From the NCBI GenBank assembly GCA_954871525.1, contig OX940869.1:19434001-19498000 (forward strand): a stretch of DNA of 64,000 bases, read 5' to 3'. Each line of letters opens with the position of its first letter. Within the stretch, counting starts at the first letter, position 1. Below, in pieces: positions 1 through 11,100 of the stretch. Origin of the DNA: Parietaria judaica (taxonomy: Eukaryota; Streptophyta; Magnoliopsida; Rosales; Urticaceae). The position numbers were made by a program, and so were the translations under genes. The notes under the pieces were generated by a model. The model was not told where the DNA came from and searched no databases. It saw only the letters and a list, made by a program, of their open reading frames with translations.

Positions 1-41
1 CCTAAATAGCGAAGCACTGTCTCGTACTTTCTATATCAAGC

Positions 42-49
42 CGTTAACG
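42..49. other. 8-bp palindrome CGTTAACG (representative copy)
   Basis: This perfect self-complementary octamer contains two CpGs and a GTTAAC core, and it recurs in nearly every monomer. Monomers with T42 break it: n=2, and the F types n=131, 136, 147 and 151. It could be a protein-binding dyad, but there is no direct evidence beyond its symmetry and conservation, and conservation across the whole monomer is equally high. Confidence 0.6.
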
Positions 50-235
50 AGTTAAAATCATTACCGAAAAATGTTAAAATTGGTTTTCTGACGAGAGCAA
101 ATACGATGCGTTCTTCATGAACTTTGAGTTGCTAGACCTTCATTAGGGTGGTATTATTATATATTGGGTTAGTTTTAGCATTAAAACTTACTGAGCTCTC
201 TTAAAACATAGTTTTCAACAATTAATACGTGCTCC

Positions 236-304
236 AAAAAAAACTGAGTCTTTTTCCCATTTTACGCGAAAGAACCCTAATTAAACGATATTTTAAACAA
301 AAAA
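236..304. other. A-tract-rich segment, possible intrinsic curvature (representative copy)
   Basis: A8 (236-243), T5 (251-255), TTTTAAA (291-297) and A6 (299-304) lie in the last third of the monomer, with the CENP-B-box-like motif between them. Homopolymer A/T tracts of this length bend DNA when spaced near helical repeats. The spacing here is only partly in phase (centres near 239, 253, 294 and 302), so curvature is an inference. The A8 tract is also where the only length change in the array occurs. Confidence 0.4.
255..271 (-). other. CENP-B-box-like motif (representative copy)
   Basis: Read on the minus strand this is TTTCGCGTAAAATGGGA. The mammalian CENP-B box consensus is nTTCGnnnnAnnCGGGn. 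The TTCG, the central A and the GGG all match, and only the C of CGGG is T here, so 8 of 9 core positions agree. The motif recurs once per monomer at the same offset. I found a broken core in four monomers only, all at offset 256: positions 615 (G), 4205 (A), 5641 (A) and 59133 (T). CENP-B-box-like motifs have been proposed in insect satellites. Whether any protein binds here cannot be told from sequence, and a chance match in one fixed monomer is possible. Confidence 0.5.
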
Positions 305-470
305 TGAACTTCAAAATGCTTCATAATTTGTAATTGTATCACATTTACTTATTTTAATCCCTAAATAGCGAAGCACTGTCTCGTACTGTCTATATCAAGC
401 CGTTAACGAGTTAAAATCATTAACGAAAAATGTTAAAATTGGTTTTCTGACGAGAGCAAATACGATGCGT

Positions 471-482
471 TCTTCATGAAGA
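471..482. other. 12-bp palindrome TCTTCATGAAGA (representative copy in a B monomer)
   Basis: Monomers carrying G122A123 (types B, F, H, J) have this perfect 12-bp dyad at offsets 112-123. Monomers carrying C122T123 keep only the central 8-bp TTCATGAA. The symmetric site therefore alternates long and short along the dimer block at 2155-12924. This copy is in monomer n=1. Confidence 0.7.
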
Positions 483-2154
483 TTGAGTTGCTAGACCTTC
501 ATTAGGGTGGTATTATTATATATTGGGTTAGTTTTAGCATTAAAACTTACTGAGCTCTCTTAAAACACAGTTTTCAACAATTAATACGTGCTCCAAAAAA
601 AACTGAGTCTTTTTGCCATTTTACGCGAAAGAACCGTAATTAAACGATATTTTAAACAAAAAATGAACTTCAAAATGCTTCATAATTTGTAATTGTATCA
701 CATTTACTTATTTTAATCCCTAAATAGCGAAGCACTATCTCGTACTTTCTATATCAAGCTGTTAACGAGTTAAAATCATTACCGAAAAATGTTAAAATTG
801 GTTTTCTGACGAGAGAAAATACGATGCGTTCTTCATGAACTTTGAGTTGCTAGACCTTCATTAGGGTGGTATTATTATATATTGGGTTAGTTTTAGCATT
901 AAAACTTACTGAGCTCTCTTAAAACATAGTTTTCAACAATTAATACGTGCTCCAAAAAAAACTGAGTCTTTTTCCCATTTTACGCGAAAGAACCCTAATT
1001 AAACGATATTTTAAACAAAAAATGAACTTCAAAATGCTTCATAAATTGTAATTGTATCACATTTACTTATTTTAATCCCTAAATAGCGAAGCACTGTCTC
1101 GTACTTTCTATATCAAGCCGTTAACGAGTTAAAATCATTACCGAAAAATGTTAAAATTGGTTTTCTGACGAGAGCAAATACGATGCGTTCTTCATGAACT
1201 TTGAGTTGCTAGACCTTCATTAGGGTGGTATTATTATATATTGGGTTAGTTTTAGCATTAAAACTTACTGAGCTCTCTTAAAACATAGTTTTCAACAATT
1301 AATACGTGCTCCAAAAAAAACTGAGTCTTTTTCCCATTTTACGCGAAAGAACCCTAATTAAACGATATTTTAAACAAAAAATGAACTTCAAAATGCTTCA
1401 TAAATTGTAATTGTATCACATTTACTTATTTTAATCCCTAAATAGCGAAGCACTGTCTCGTACTGTCTATATCAAGCCGTTAACGAGTTAAAATCATTAA
1501 CGAAAAATGTTAAAATTGGTTTTCTGACGAGAGAAAATACGATGCGTTCTTCATGAACTTTGAGTTGCTAGACCTTCATTAGGGTGGTATTATTATATAT
1601 TGGGTTAGTTTTAGCATTAAAACTTACTGAGCTCTCTTAAAACATAGTTTTCAACAATTAATACGTGCTCCAAAAAAAACTGAGTCTTTTTCCCATTTTA
1701 CGCGAAAGAACCCTAATTAAACGATATTTTAAACAAAAAATGAACTTCAAAATGCTTCATAAATTGTAATTGTATCACATTTACTTATTTTAATCCCTAA
1801 ATAGCGAAGCACTGTCTCGTACTTTCTATATCAAGCCGTTAACGAGTTAAAATCATTACCGAAAAATGTTAAAATTGGTTTTCTGACGAGAGCAAATACG
1901 ATGCGTTCTTCATGAACTTTGAGTTGCTAGACCTTCATTAGGGTGGTATTATTATATATTGGGTTAGTTTTAGCATTAAAACTTACTGAGCTCTCTTAAA
2001 ACATAGTTTTCAACAATTAATACGTGCTCCAAAAAAAACTGAGTCTTTTTCCCATTTTACGCGAAAGAACCCTAATTAAACGATATTTTAAACAAAAAAT
2101 GAACTTCAAAATGCTTCATAAATTGTAATTGTATCACATTTACTTATTTTAATC

Positions 2155-5100
2155 CCTAAATAGCGAAGCACTGTCTCGTACTGTCTATATCAAGCCGTTA
2201 ACGAGTTAAAATCATTAACGAAAAATGTTAAAATTGGTTTTCTGACGAGAGCAAATACGATGCGTTCTTCATGAAGATTGAGTTGCTAGACCTTCATTAG
2301 GGTGGTATTATTATATATTGGGTTAGTTTTAGCATTAAAACTTACTGAGCTCTCTTAAAACACAGTTTTCAACAATTAATACGTGCTCCAAAAAAAACTG
2401 AGTCTTTTTCCCATTTTACGCGAAAGAACCGTAATTAAACGATATTTTAAACAAAAAATGAACTTCAAAATGCTTCATAATTTGTAATTGTATCACATTT
2501 ACTTATTTTAATCCCTAAATAGCGAAGCACTATCTCGTACTTTCTATATCAAGCCGTTAACGAGTTAAAATCATTACCGAAAAATGTTAAAATTGGTTTT
2601 CTGACGAGAGCAAATACGATGCGTTCTTCATGAACATTGAGTTGCTAGACCTTCATTAGGGTGGTATTATTATATATTGGGTTAGTTTTAGCATTAAAAC
2701 TTACTGAGCTCTCTTAAAACATAGTTTTCAACAATTAATACGTGCTCCAAAAAAAACTGAGTCTTTTTCCCATTTTACGCGAAAGAACCCTAATTAAACG
2801 ATATTTTAAACAAAAAATGAACTTCAAAATGCTTCATAAATTGTAATTGTATCACATTTACTTATTTTAATCCCTAAATAGCGAAGCACTGTCTCGTACT
2901 GTATATATCAAGCCGTTAACGAGTTAAAATCATTAACGAAAAATGTTAAAATTGGTTTTCTGACGAGAGCAAATACGATGCGTTCTTCATGAAGATTGAG
3001 TTGCTAGACCTTCATTAGGGTGGTATTATTATATATTGGGTTAGTTTCAGCATTAAAACTTACTGAGCTCTCTTAAAACACAGTTTTCAACAATTAATAC
3101 GTGCTCCAAAAAAAACTGAGTCTTTTTCCCATTTTACGCGAAAGAACCGTAATTAAACGATATTTTAAACAAAAAATGAACTTCAAAATGCTTCATAATT
3201 TGTAATTGTATCACATTTACTTATTTTAATCCCTAAATAGCGAAGCACTATCTCGTACTTTCTATATCAAGCCGTTAACGAGTTAAAATCATTACCGAAA
3301 AATGTTAAAATTGGTTTTCTGACGAGAGCAAATACGATGCGTTCTTCATGAACTTTGAGTTGCTAGACCTTCATTAGGGTGGTATTATTATATATTGGGT
3401 TAGTTTTAGCATTAAAACTTACTGAGCTCTCTTAAAACATAGTTTTCAACAATTAATACGTGCTCCAAAAAAAACTGAGTCTTTTTCCCATTTTACGCGA
3501 AAGAACCCTAATTAAACGATATTTTAAACAAAAAATGAACTTCAAAATGCTTCATAAATTGTAATTGTATCACATTTACTTATTTTAATCCCTAAATAGC
3601 GAAGCACTGTCTCGTACTGTATATATCAAGCCGTTAACGAGTTAAAATCATTAACGAAAAATGTTAAAATTGGTTTTCTGACGAGAGCAAATACGATGCG
3701 TTCTTCATGAAGATTGAGTTGCTAGACCTTCATTAGGGTGGTATTATTATATATTGGGTTAGTTTTAGCATTAAAACTTACTGAGCTCTCTTAAAACACA
3801 GTTTTCAACAATTAATACGTGCTCCAAAAAAAACTGAGTCTTTTTCCCATTTTACGCGAAAGAACCGTAATTAAACGATATTTTAAACAAAAAATGAACT
3901 TCAAAATGCTTCATAATTTGTAATTGTATCACATTTACTTATTTTAATCCCTAAATAGCGAAGCACTATCTCGTACTTTCTATATCAAGCCGTTAACGAG
4001 TTAAAATCATTACCGAAAAATGTTAAAATTGGTTTTCTGACGAGAGCAAATACGATGCGTTCTTCATGAACTTTGAGTTGCTAGACCTTCATTAGGGTGG
4101 TATTATTATATATTGGGTTAGTTTTAGCATTAAAACTTACTGAGCTCTCTTAAAACATAGTTTTCAACAATTAATACGTGCTCCAAAAAAAACTGAGTCT
4201 TTTTACCATTTTACGCGAAAGAACCCTAATTAAACGATATTTTAAACAAAAAATGAACTTCAAAATGCTTCATAAATTGTAATTGTATCACATTTACTTA
4301 TTTTAATCCCTAAATAGCGAAGCACTGTCTCGTACTGTCTATATCAAGCCGTTAACGAGTTAAAATCATTACCGAAAAATGTTAAAATTGGTTTTCTGAC
4401 GAGAGCAAATACGATGCGTTCTTCATGAAGATTGAGTTGCTAGACCTTCATTAGGGTGGTATTATTATATATTGGGTTAGTTTTAGCATTAAAACTTACT
4501 GAGCTCTCTTAAAACACAGTTTTCAACAATTAATACGTGCTCCAAAAAAAACTGAGTCTTTTTCCCATTTTACGCGAAAGAACCGTAATTAAACGATATT
4601 TTAAACAAAAAATGAACTTCAAAATGCTTCATAATTTGTAATTGTATCACATTTACTTATTTTAATCCCTAAATAGCGAAGCACTATCTCGTACTTTCTA
4701 TATCAAGCCGTTAACGAGTTAAAATCATTACCGAAAAATGTTAAAATTGGTTTTCTGACGAGAGCAAATACGATGCGTTCTTCATGAACTTTGAGTTGCT
4801 AGACCTTCATTAGGGTGGTATTATTATATATTGGGTTAGTTTTAGCATTAAAACTTACTGAGCTCTCTTAAAACATAGTTTTCAACAATTAATACGTGCT
4901 CCAAAAAAAACTGAGTCTTTTTCCCATTTTACGCGAAAGAACCCTAATTAAACGATATTTTAAACAAAAAATGAACTTCAAAATGCTTCATAAATTGTAA
5001 TTGTATCACATTTACTTATTTTAATCCCTAAATAGCGAAGCACTGTCTCGTACTGTATATATCAAGCCGTTAACGAGTTAAAATCATTAACGAAAAATGT

Positions 5101-8100
5101 TAAAATTGGTTTTCTGACGAGAGCAAATACGATGCGTTCTTCATGAAGATTGAGTTGCTAGACCTTCATTAGGGTGGTATTATTATATATTGGGTTAGTT
5201 TTAGCATTAAAACTTACTGAGCTCTCTTAAAACACAGTTTTCAACAATTAATACGTGCTCCAAAAAAAACTGAGTCTTTTTCCCATTTTACGCGAAAGAA
5301 CCGTAATTAAACGATATTTTAAACAAAAAATGAACTTCAAAATGCTTCATAATTTGTAATTGTATCACATTTACTTATTTTAATCCCTAAATAGCGAAGC
5401 ACTATCTCGTACTTTCTATATCAAGCCGTTAACGAGTTAAAATCATTACCGAAAAATGTTAAAATTGGTTTTCTGACGAGAGCAAATACGATGCGTTCTT
5501 CATGAACTTTGAGTTGCTAGACCTTCATTAGGGTGGTATTATTATATATTGGGTTAGTTTTAGCATTAAAACTTACTGAGCTCTCTTAAAACATAGTTTT
5601 CAACAATTAATACGTGCTCCAAAAAAAACTGAGTCTTTTTACCATTTTACGCGAAAGAACCCTAATTAAACGATATTTTAAACAAAAAATGAACTTCAAA
5701 ATGCTTCATAAATTGTAATTGTATCACATTTACTTATTTTAATCCCTAAATAGCGAAGCACTGTCTCGTACTGTCTATATCAAGCCGTTAACGAGTTAAA
5801 ATCATTAACGAAAAATGTTAAAATTGGTTTTCTGACGAGAGCAAATACGATGCGTTCTTCATGAAGATTGAGTTGCTAGACCTTCATTAGGGTGGTATTA
5901 TTATATATTGGGTTAGTTTTAGCATTAAAACTTACTGAGCTCTCTTAAAACACAGTTTTCAACAATTAATACGTGCTCCAAAAAAAACTGAGTCTTTTTC
6001 CCATTTTACGCGAAAGAACCGTAATTAAACGATATTTTAAACAAAAAATGAACTTCAAAATGCTTCATAATTTGTAATTGTATCACATTTACTTATTTTA
6101 ATCCCTAAATAGCGAAGCACTATCTCGTACTTTCTATATCAAGCCGTTAACGAGTTAAAATCATTACCGAAAAATGTTAAAATTGGTTTTCTGACGAGAG
6201 CAAATACGATGCGTTCTTCATGAACTTTGAGTTGCTAGACCTTCATTAGGGTGGTATTATTATATATTGGGTTAGTTTTAGCATTAAAACTTACTGAGCT
6301 CTCTTAAAACATAGTTTTCAACAATTAATACGTGCTCCAAAAAAAACTGAGTCTTTTTCCCATTTTACGCGAAAGAACCCTAATTAAACGATATTTTAAA
6401 CAAAAAATGAACTTCAAAATGCTTCATAAATTGTAATTGTATCACATTTACTTATTTTAATCCCTAAATAGCGAAGCACTGTCTCGTACTGTCTATATCA
6501 AGCCGTTAACGAGTTAAAATCATTAACGAAAAATGTTAAAATTGGTTTTCTGACGAGAGCAAATACGATGCGTTCTTCATGAAGATTGAGTTGCTAGACC
6601 TTCATTAGGGTGGTATTATTATATATTGGGTTAGTTTTAGCATTAAAACTTACTGAGCTCTCTTAAAACACAGTTTTCAACAATTAATACGTGCTCCAAA
6701 AAAAACTGAGTCTTTTTCCCATTTTACGCGAAAGAACCGTAATTAAACGATATTTTAAACAAAAAATGAACTTCAAAATGCTTCATAATTTGTAATTGTA
6801 TCACATTTACTTATTTTAATCCCTAAATAGCGAAGCACTATCTCGTACTTTCTATATCAAGCCGTTAACGAGTTAAAATCATTACCGAAAAATGTTAAAA
6901 TTGGTTTTCTGACGAGAGCAAATACGATGCGTTCTTCATGAACTTTGAGTTGCTAGACCTTCATTAGGGTGGTATTATTATATATTGGGTTAGTTTTAGC
7001 ATTAAAACTTACTGAGCTCTCTTAAAACATAGTTTTCAACAATTAATACGTGCTCCAAAAAAAACTGAGTCTTTTTCCCATTTTACGCGAAAGAACCCTA
7101 ATTAAACGATATTTTAAACAAAAAATGAACTTCAAAATGCTTCATAAATTGTAATTGTATCACATTTACTTATTTTAATCCCTAAATAGCGAAGCACTGT
7201 CTCGTACTGTATATATCAAGCCGTTAACGAGTTAAAATCATTAACGAAAAATGTTAAAATTGGTTTTCTGACGAGAGCAAATACGATGCGTTCTTCATGA
7301 AGATTGAGTTGCTAGACCTTCATTAGGGTGGTATTATTATATATTGGGTTAGTTTTAGCATTAAAACTTACTGAGCTCTCTTAAAACACAGTTTTCAACA
7401 ATTAATACGTGCTCCAAAAAAAACTGAGTCTTTTTCCCATTTTACGCGAAAGAACCGTAATTAAACGATATTTTAAACAAAAAATGAACTTCAAAATGCT
7501 TCATAATTTGTAATTGTATCACATTTACTTATTTTAATCCCTAAATAGCGAAGCACTATCTCGTACTTTCTATATCAAGCCGTTAACGAGTTAAAATCAT
7601 TACCGAAAAATGTTAAAATTGGTTTTCTGACGAGAGCAAATACGATGCGTTCTTCATGAACTTTGAGTTGCTAGACCTTCATTAGGGTGGTATTATTATA
7701 TATTGGGTTAGTTTTAGCATTAAAACTTACTGAGCTCTCTTAAAACATAGTTTTCAACAATTAATACGTGCTCCAAAAAAAACTGAGTCTTTTTCCCATT
7801 TTACGCGAAAGAACCCTAATTAAACGATATTTTAAACAAAAAATGAACTTCAAAATGCTTCATAAATTGTAATTGTATCACATTTACTTATTTTAATCCC
7901 TAAATAGCGAAGCACTGTCTCGTACTGTCTATATCAAGCCGTTAACGAGTTAAAATCATTAACGAAAAATGTTAAAATTGGTTTTCTGACGAGAGCAAAT
8001 ACGATGCGTTCTTCATGAAGATTGAGTTGCTAGACCTTCATTAGGGTGGTATTATTATATATTGGGTTAGTTTTAGCATTAAAACTTACTGAGCTCTCTT

Positions 8101-11100
8101 AAAACACAGTTTTCAACAATTAATACGTGCTCCAAAAAAAACTGAGTCTTTTTCCCATTTTACGCGAAAGAACCGTAATTAAACGATATTTTAAACAAAA
8201 AATGAACTTCAAAATGCTTCATAATTTGTAATTGTATCACATTTACTTATTTTAATCCCTAAATAGCGAAGCACTATCTCGTACTTTCTATATCAAGCCG
8301 TTAACGAGTTAAAATCATTACCGAAAAATGTTAAAATTGGTTTTCTGACGAGAGCAAATACGATGCGTTCTTCATGAACTTTGAGTTGCTAGACCTTCAT
8401 TAGGGTGGTATTATTATATATTGGGTTAGTTTTAGCATTAAAACTTACTGAGCTCTCTTAAAACATAGTTTTCAACAATTAATACGTGCTCCAAAAAAAA
8501 CTGAGTCTTTTTCCCATTTTACGCGAAAGAACCCTAATTAAACGATATTTTAAACAAAAAATGAACTTCAAAATGCTTCATAAATTGTAATTGTATCACA
8601 TTTACTTATTTTAATCCCTAAATAGCGAAGCACTGTCTCGTACTGTCTATATCAAGCCGTTAACGAGTTAAAATCATTAACGAAAAATGTTAAAATTGGT
8701 TTTCTGACGAGAGCAAATACGATGCGTTCTTCATGAAGATTGAGTTGCTAGACCTTCATTAGGGTGGTATTATTATATATTGGGTTAGTTTTAGCATTAA
8801 AACTTACTGAGCTCTCTTAAAACACAGTTTTCAACAATTAATACGTGCTCCAAAAAAAACTGAGTCTTTTTCCCATTTTACGCGAAAGAACCGTAATTAA
8901 ACGATATTTTAAACAAAAAATGAACTTCAAAATGCTTCATAATTTGTAATTGTATCACATTTACTTATTTTAATCCCTAAATAGCGAAGCACTATCTCGT
9001 ACTTTCTATATCAAGCCGTTAACGAGTTAAAATCATTACCGAAAAATGTTAAAATTGGTTTTCTGACGAGAGCAAATACGATGCGTTCTTCATGAACTTT
9101 GAGTTGCTAGACCTTCATTAGGGTGGTATTATTATATATTGGGTTAGTTTTAGCATTAAAACTTACTGAGCTCTCTTAAAACATAGTTTTCAACAATTAA
9201 TACGTGCTCCAAAAAAAACTGAGTCTTTTTCCCATTTTACGCGAAAGAACCCTAATTAAACGATATTTTAAACAAAAAATGAACTTCAAAATGCTTCATA
9301 AATTGTAATTGTATCACATTTACTTATTTTAATCCCTAAATAGCGAAGCACTGTCTCGTACTGTCTATATCAAGCCGTTAACGAGTTAAAATCATTAACG
9401 AAAAATGTTAAAATTGGTTTTCTGACGAGAGCAAATACGATGCGTTCTTCATGAAGATTGAGTTGCTAGACCTTCATTAGGGTGGTATTATTATATATTG
9501 GGTTAGTTTTAGCATTAAAACTTACTGAGCTCTCTTAAAACACAGTTTTCAACAATTAATACGTGCTCCAAAAAAAACTGAGTCTTTTTCCCATTTTACG
9601 CGAAAGAACCGTAATTAAACGATATTTTAAACAAAAAATGAACTTCAAAATGCTTCATAATTTGTAATTGTATCACATTTACTTATTTTAATCCCTAAAT
9701 AGCGAAGCACTATCTCGTACTTTCTATATCAAGCCGTTAACGAGTTAAAATCATTACCGAAAAATGTTAAAATTGGTTTTCTGACGAGAGCAAATACGAT
9801 GCGTTCTTCATGAACTTTGAGTTGCTAGACCTTCATTAGGGTGGTATTATTATATATTGGGTTAGTTTTAGCATTAAAACTTACTGAGCTCTCTTAAAAC
9901 ATAGTTTTCAACAATTAATACGTGCTCCAAAAAAAACTGAGTCTTTTTCCCATTTTACGCGAAAGAACCCTAATTAAACGATATTTTAAACAAAAAATGA
10001 ACTTCAAAATGCTTCATAAATTGTAATTGTATCACATTTACTTATTTTAATCCCTAAATAGCGAAGCACTGTCTCGTACTGTCTATATCAAGCCGTTAAC
10101 GAGTTAAAATCATTAACGAAAAATGTTAAAATTGGTTTTCTGACGAGAGCAAATACGATGCGTTCTTCATGAAGATTGAGTTGCTAGACCTTCATTAGGG
10201 TGGTATTATTATATATTGGGTTAGTTTTAGCATTAAAACTTACTGAGCTCTCTTAAAACACAGTTTTCAACAATTAATACGTGCTCCAAAAAAAACTGAG
10301 TCTTTTTCCCATTTTACGCGAAAGAACCGTAATTAAACGATATTTTAAACAAAAAATGAACTTCAAAATGCTTCATAATTTGTAATTGTATCACATTTAC
10401 TTATTTTAATCCCTAAATAGCGAAGCACTATCTCGTACTTTCTATATCAAGCCGTTAACGAGTTAAAATCATTACCGAAAAATGTTAAAATTGGTTTTCT
10501 GACGAGAGCAAATACGATGCGTTCTTCATGAACTTTGAGTTGCTAGACCTTCATTAGGGTGGTATTATTATATATTGGGTTAGTTTTAGCATTAAAACTT
10601 ACTGAGCTCTCTTAAAACATAGTTTTCAACAATTAATACGTGCTCCAAAAAAAACTGAGTCTTTTTCCCATTTTACGCGAAAGAACCCTAATTAAACGAT
10701 ATTTTAAACAAAAAATGAACTTCAAAATGCTTCATAAATTGTAATTGTATCACATTTACTTATTTTAATCCCTAAATAGCGAAGCACTGTCTCGTACTGT
10801 CTATATCAAGCCGTTAACGAGTTAAAATCATTAACGAAAAATGTTAAAATTGGTTTTCTGACGAGAGCAAATACGATGCGTTCTTCATGAAGATTGAGTT
10901 GCTAGACCTTCATTAGGGTGGTATTATTATATATTGGGTTAGTTTTAGCATTAAAACTTACTGAGCTCTCTTAAAACACAGTTTTCAACAATTAATACGT
11001 GCTCCAAAAAAAACTGAGTCTTTTTCCCATTTTACGCGAAAGAACCGTAATTAAACGATATTTTAAACAAAAAATGAACTTCAAAATGCTTCATAATTTG

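Larger units (their letters stand above)
1..359 (+). repeat. Reference satellite monomer (n=0, A-like, T327)
   Basis: This unit is used as the coordinate frame for offsets. Its landmarks are: CGTTAACG palindrome at 42-49; GTTAAAAT direct repeats at 51-58 and 73-80; TTCATGAA palindrome at 114-121; TATA-rich stretch at 152-165; SacI-type GAGCTC at 193-198; A8 tract at 236-243; T5 at 251-255; CENP-B-box-like motif on the minus strand at 255-271; A6 tract at 299-304. It has G19, T29, C64, C122T123, T209 and C277 like type A, but T327 instead of A327. The true biological start of the repeat unit is arbitrary, because the window begins inside the array. Confidence 0.95.
1..2154 (+). repeat. Mixed-order block, six monomers (n=0-5)
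   Basis: The order is A-like, B, A1-like, A, B/A chimera, A. Monomer n=1 carries a private G at 615. Monomer n=2 carries T42. Monomers n=2 (719) and n=4 (1437) share C98 to A. Monomer n=4 has the left part of B (G29, A64) and the right part of A (C122T123, T209, C277, A327), so an exchange point lies between offsets 64 and 122. No regular higher-order period is seen here, in contrast to the strict dimer that follows. Confidence 0.8.

Noticed and set aside
143..148. TTAGGG here and CCCTAA at the monomer junction and at offset 275, resembling telomere units
   Set aside because: They occur singly, on opposite strands and far apart, never as tandem runs, so they are chance hexamers in the monomer.
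152..165. TATA-like stretch as a promoter in each monomer
   Set aside because: The stretch is AT-rich in an AT-rich repeat. No initiator, downstream element or transcript evidence is visible, so I do not annotate a promoter.
304..324. Hairpin ATGAA...TTCAT near the monomer end
   Set aside because: The stem is only 5 bp of mostly A/T pairs with an 11-base loop and does not extend, so it is not a credible structure.
326..337. AATTGT doublet in A327 monomers as a site-specific recombination or integration sequence
   Set aside because: It is a short tandem 6-mer created by one base, with no flanking dyad or target duplication, so it is likely chance.
1..359. Drosophila 1.688 (359-bp) satellite, because of the identical length
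   Set aside because: The base sequence does not resemble the 1.688 satellite as I remember it, so only the length agrees. An alignment would settle it.
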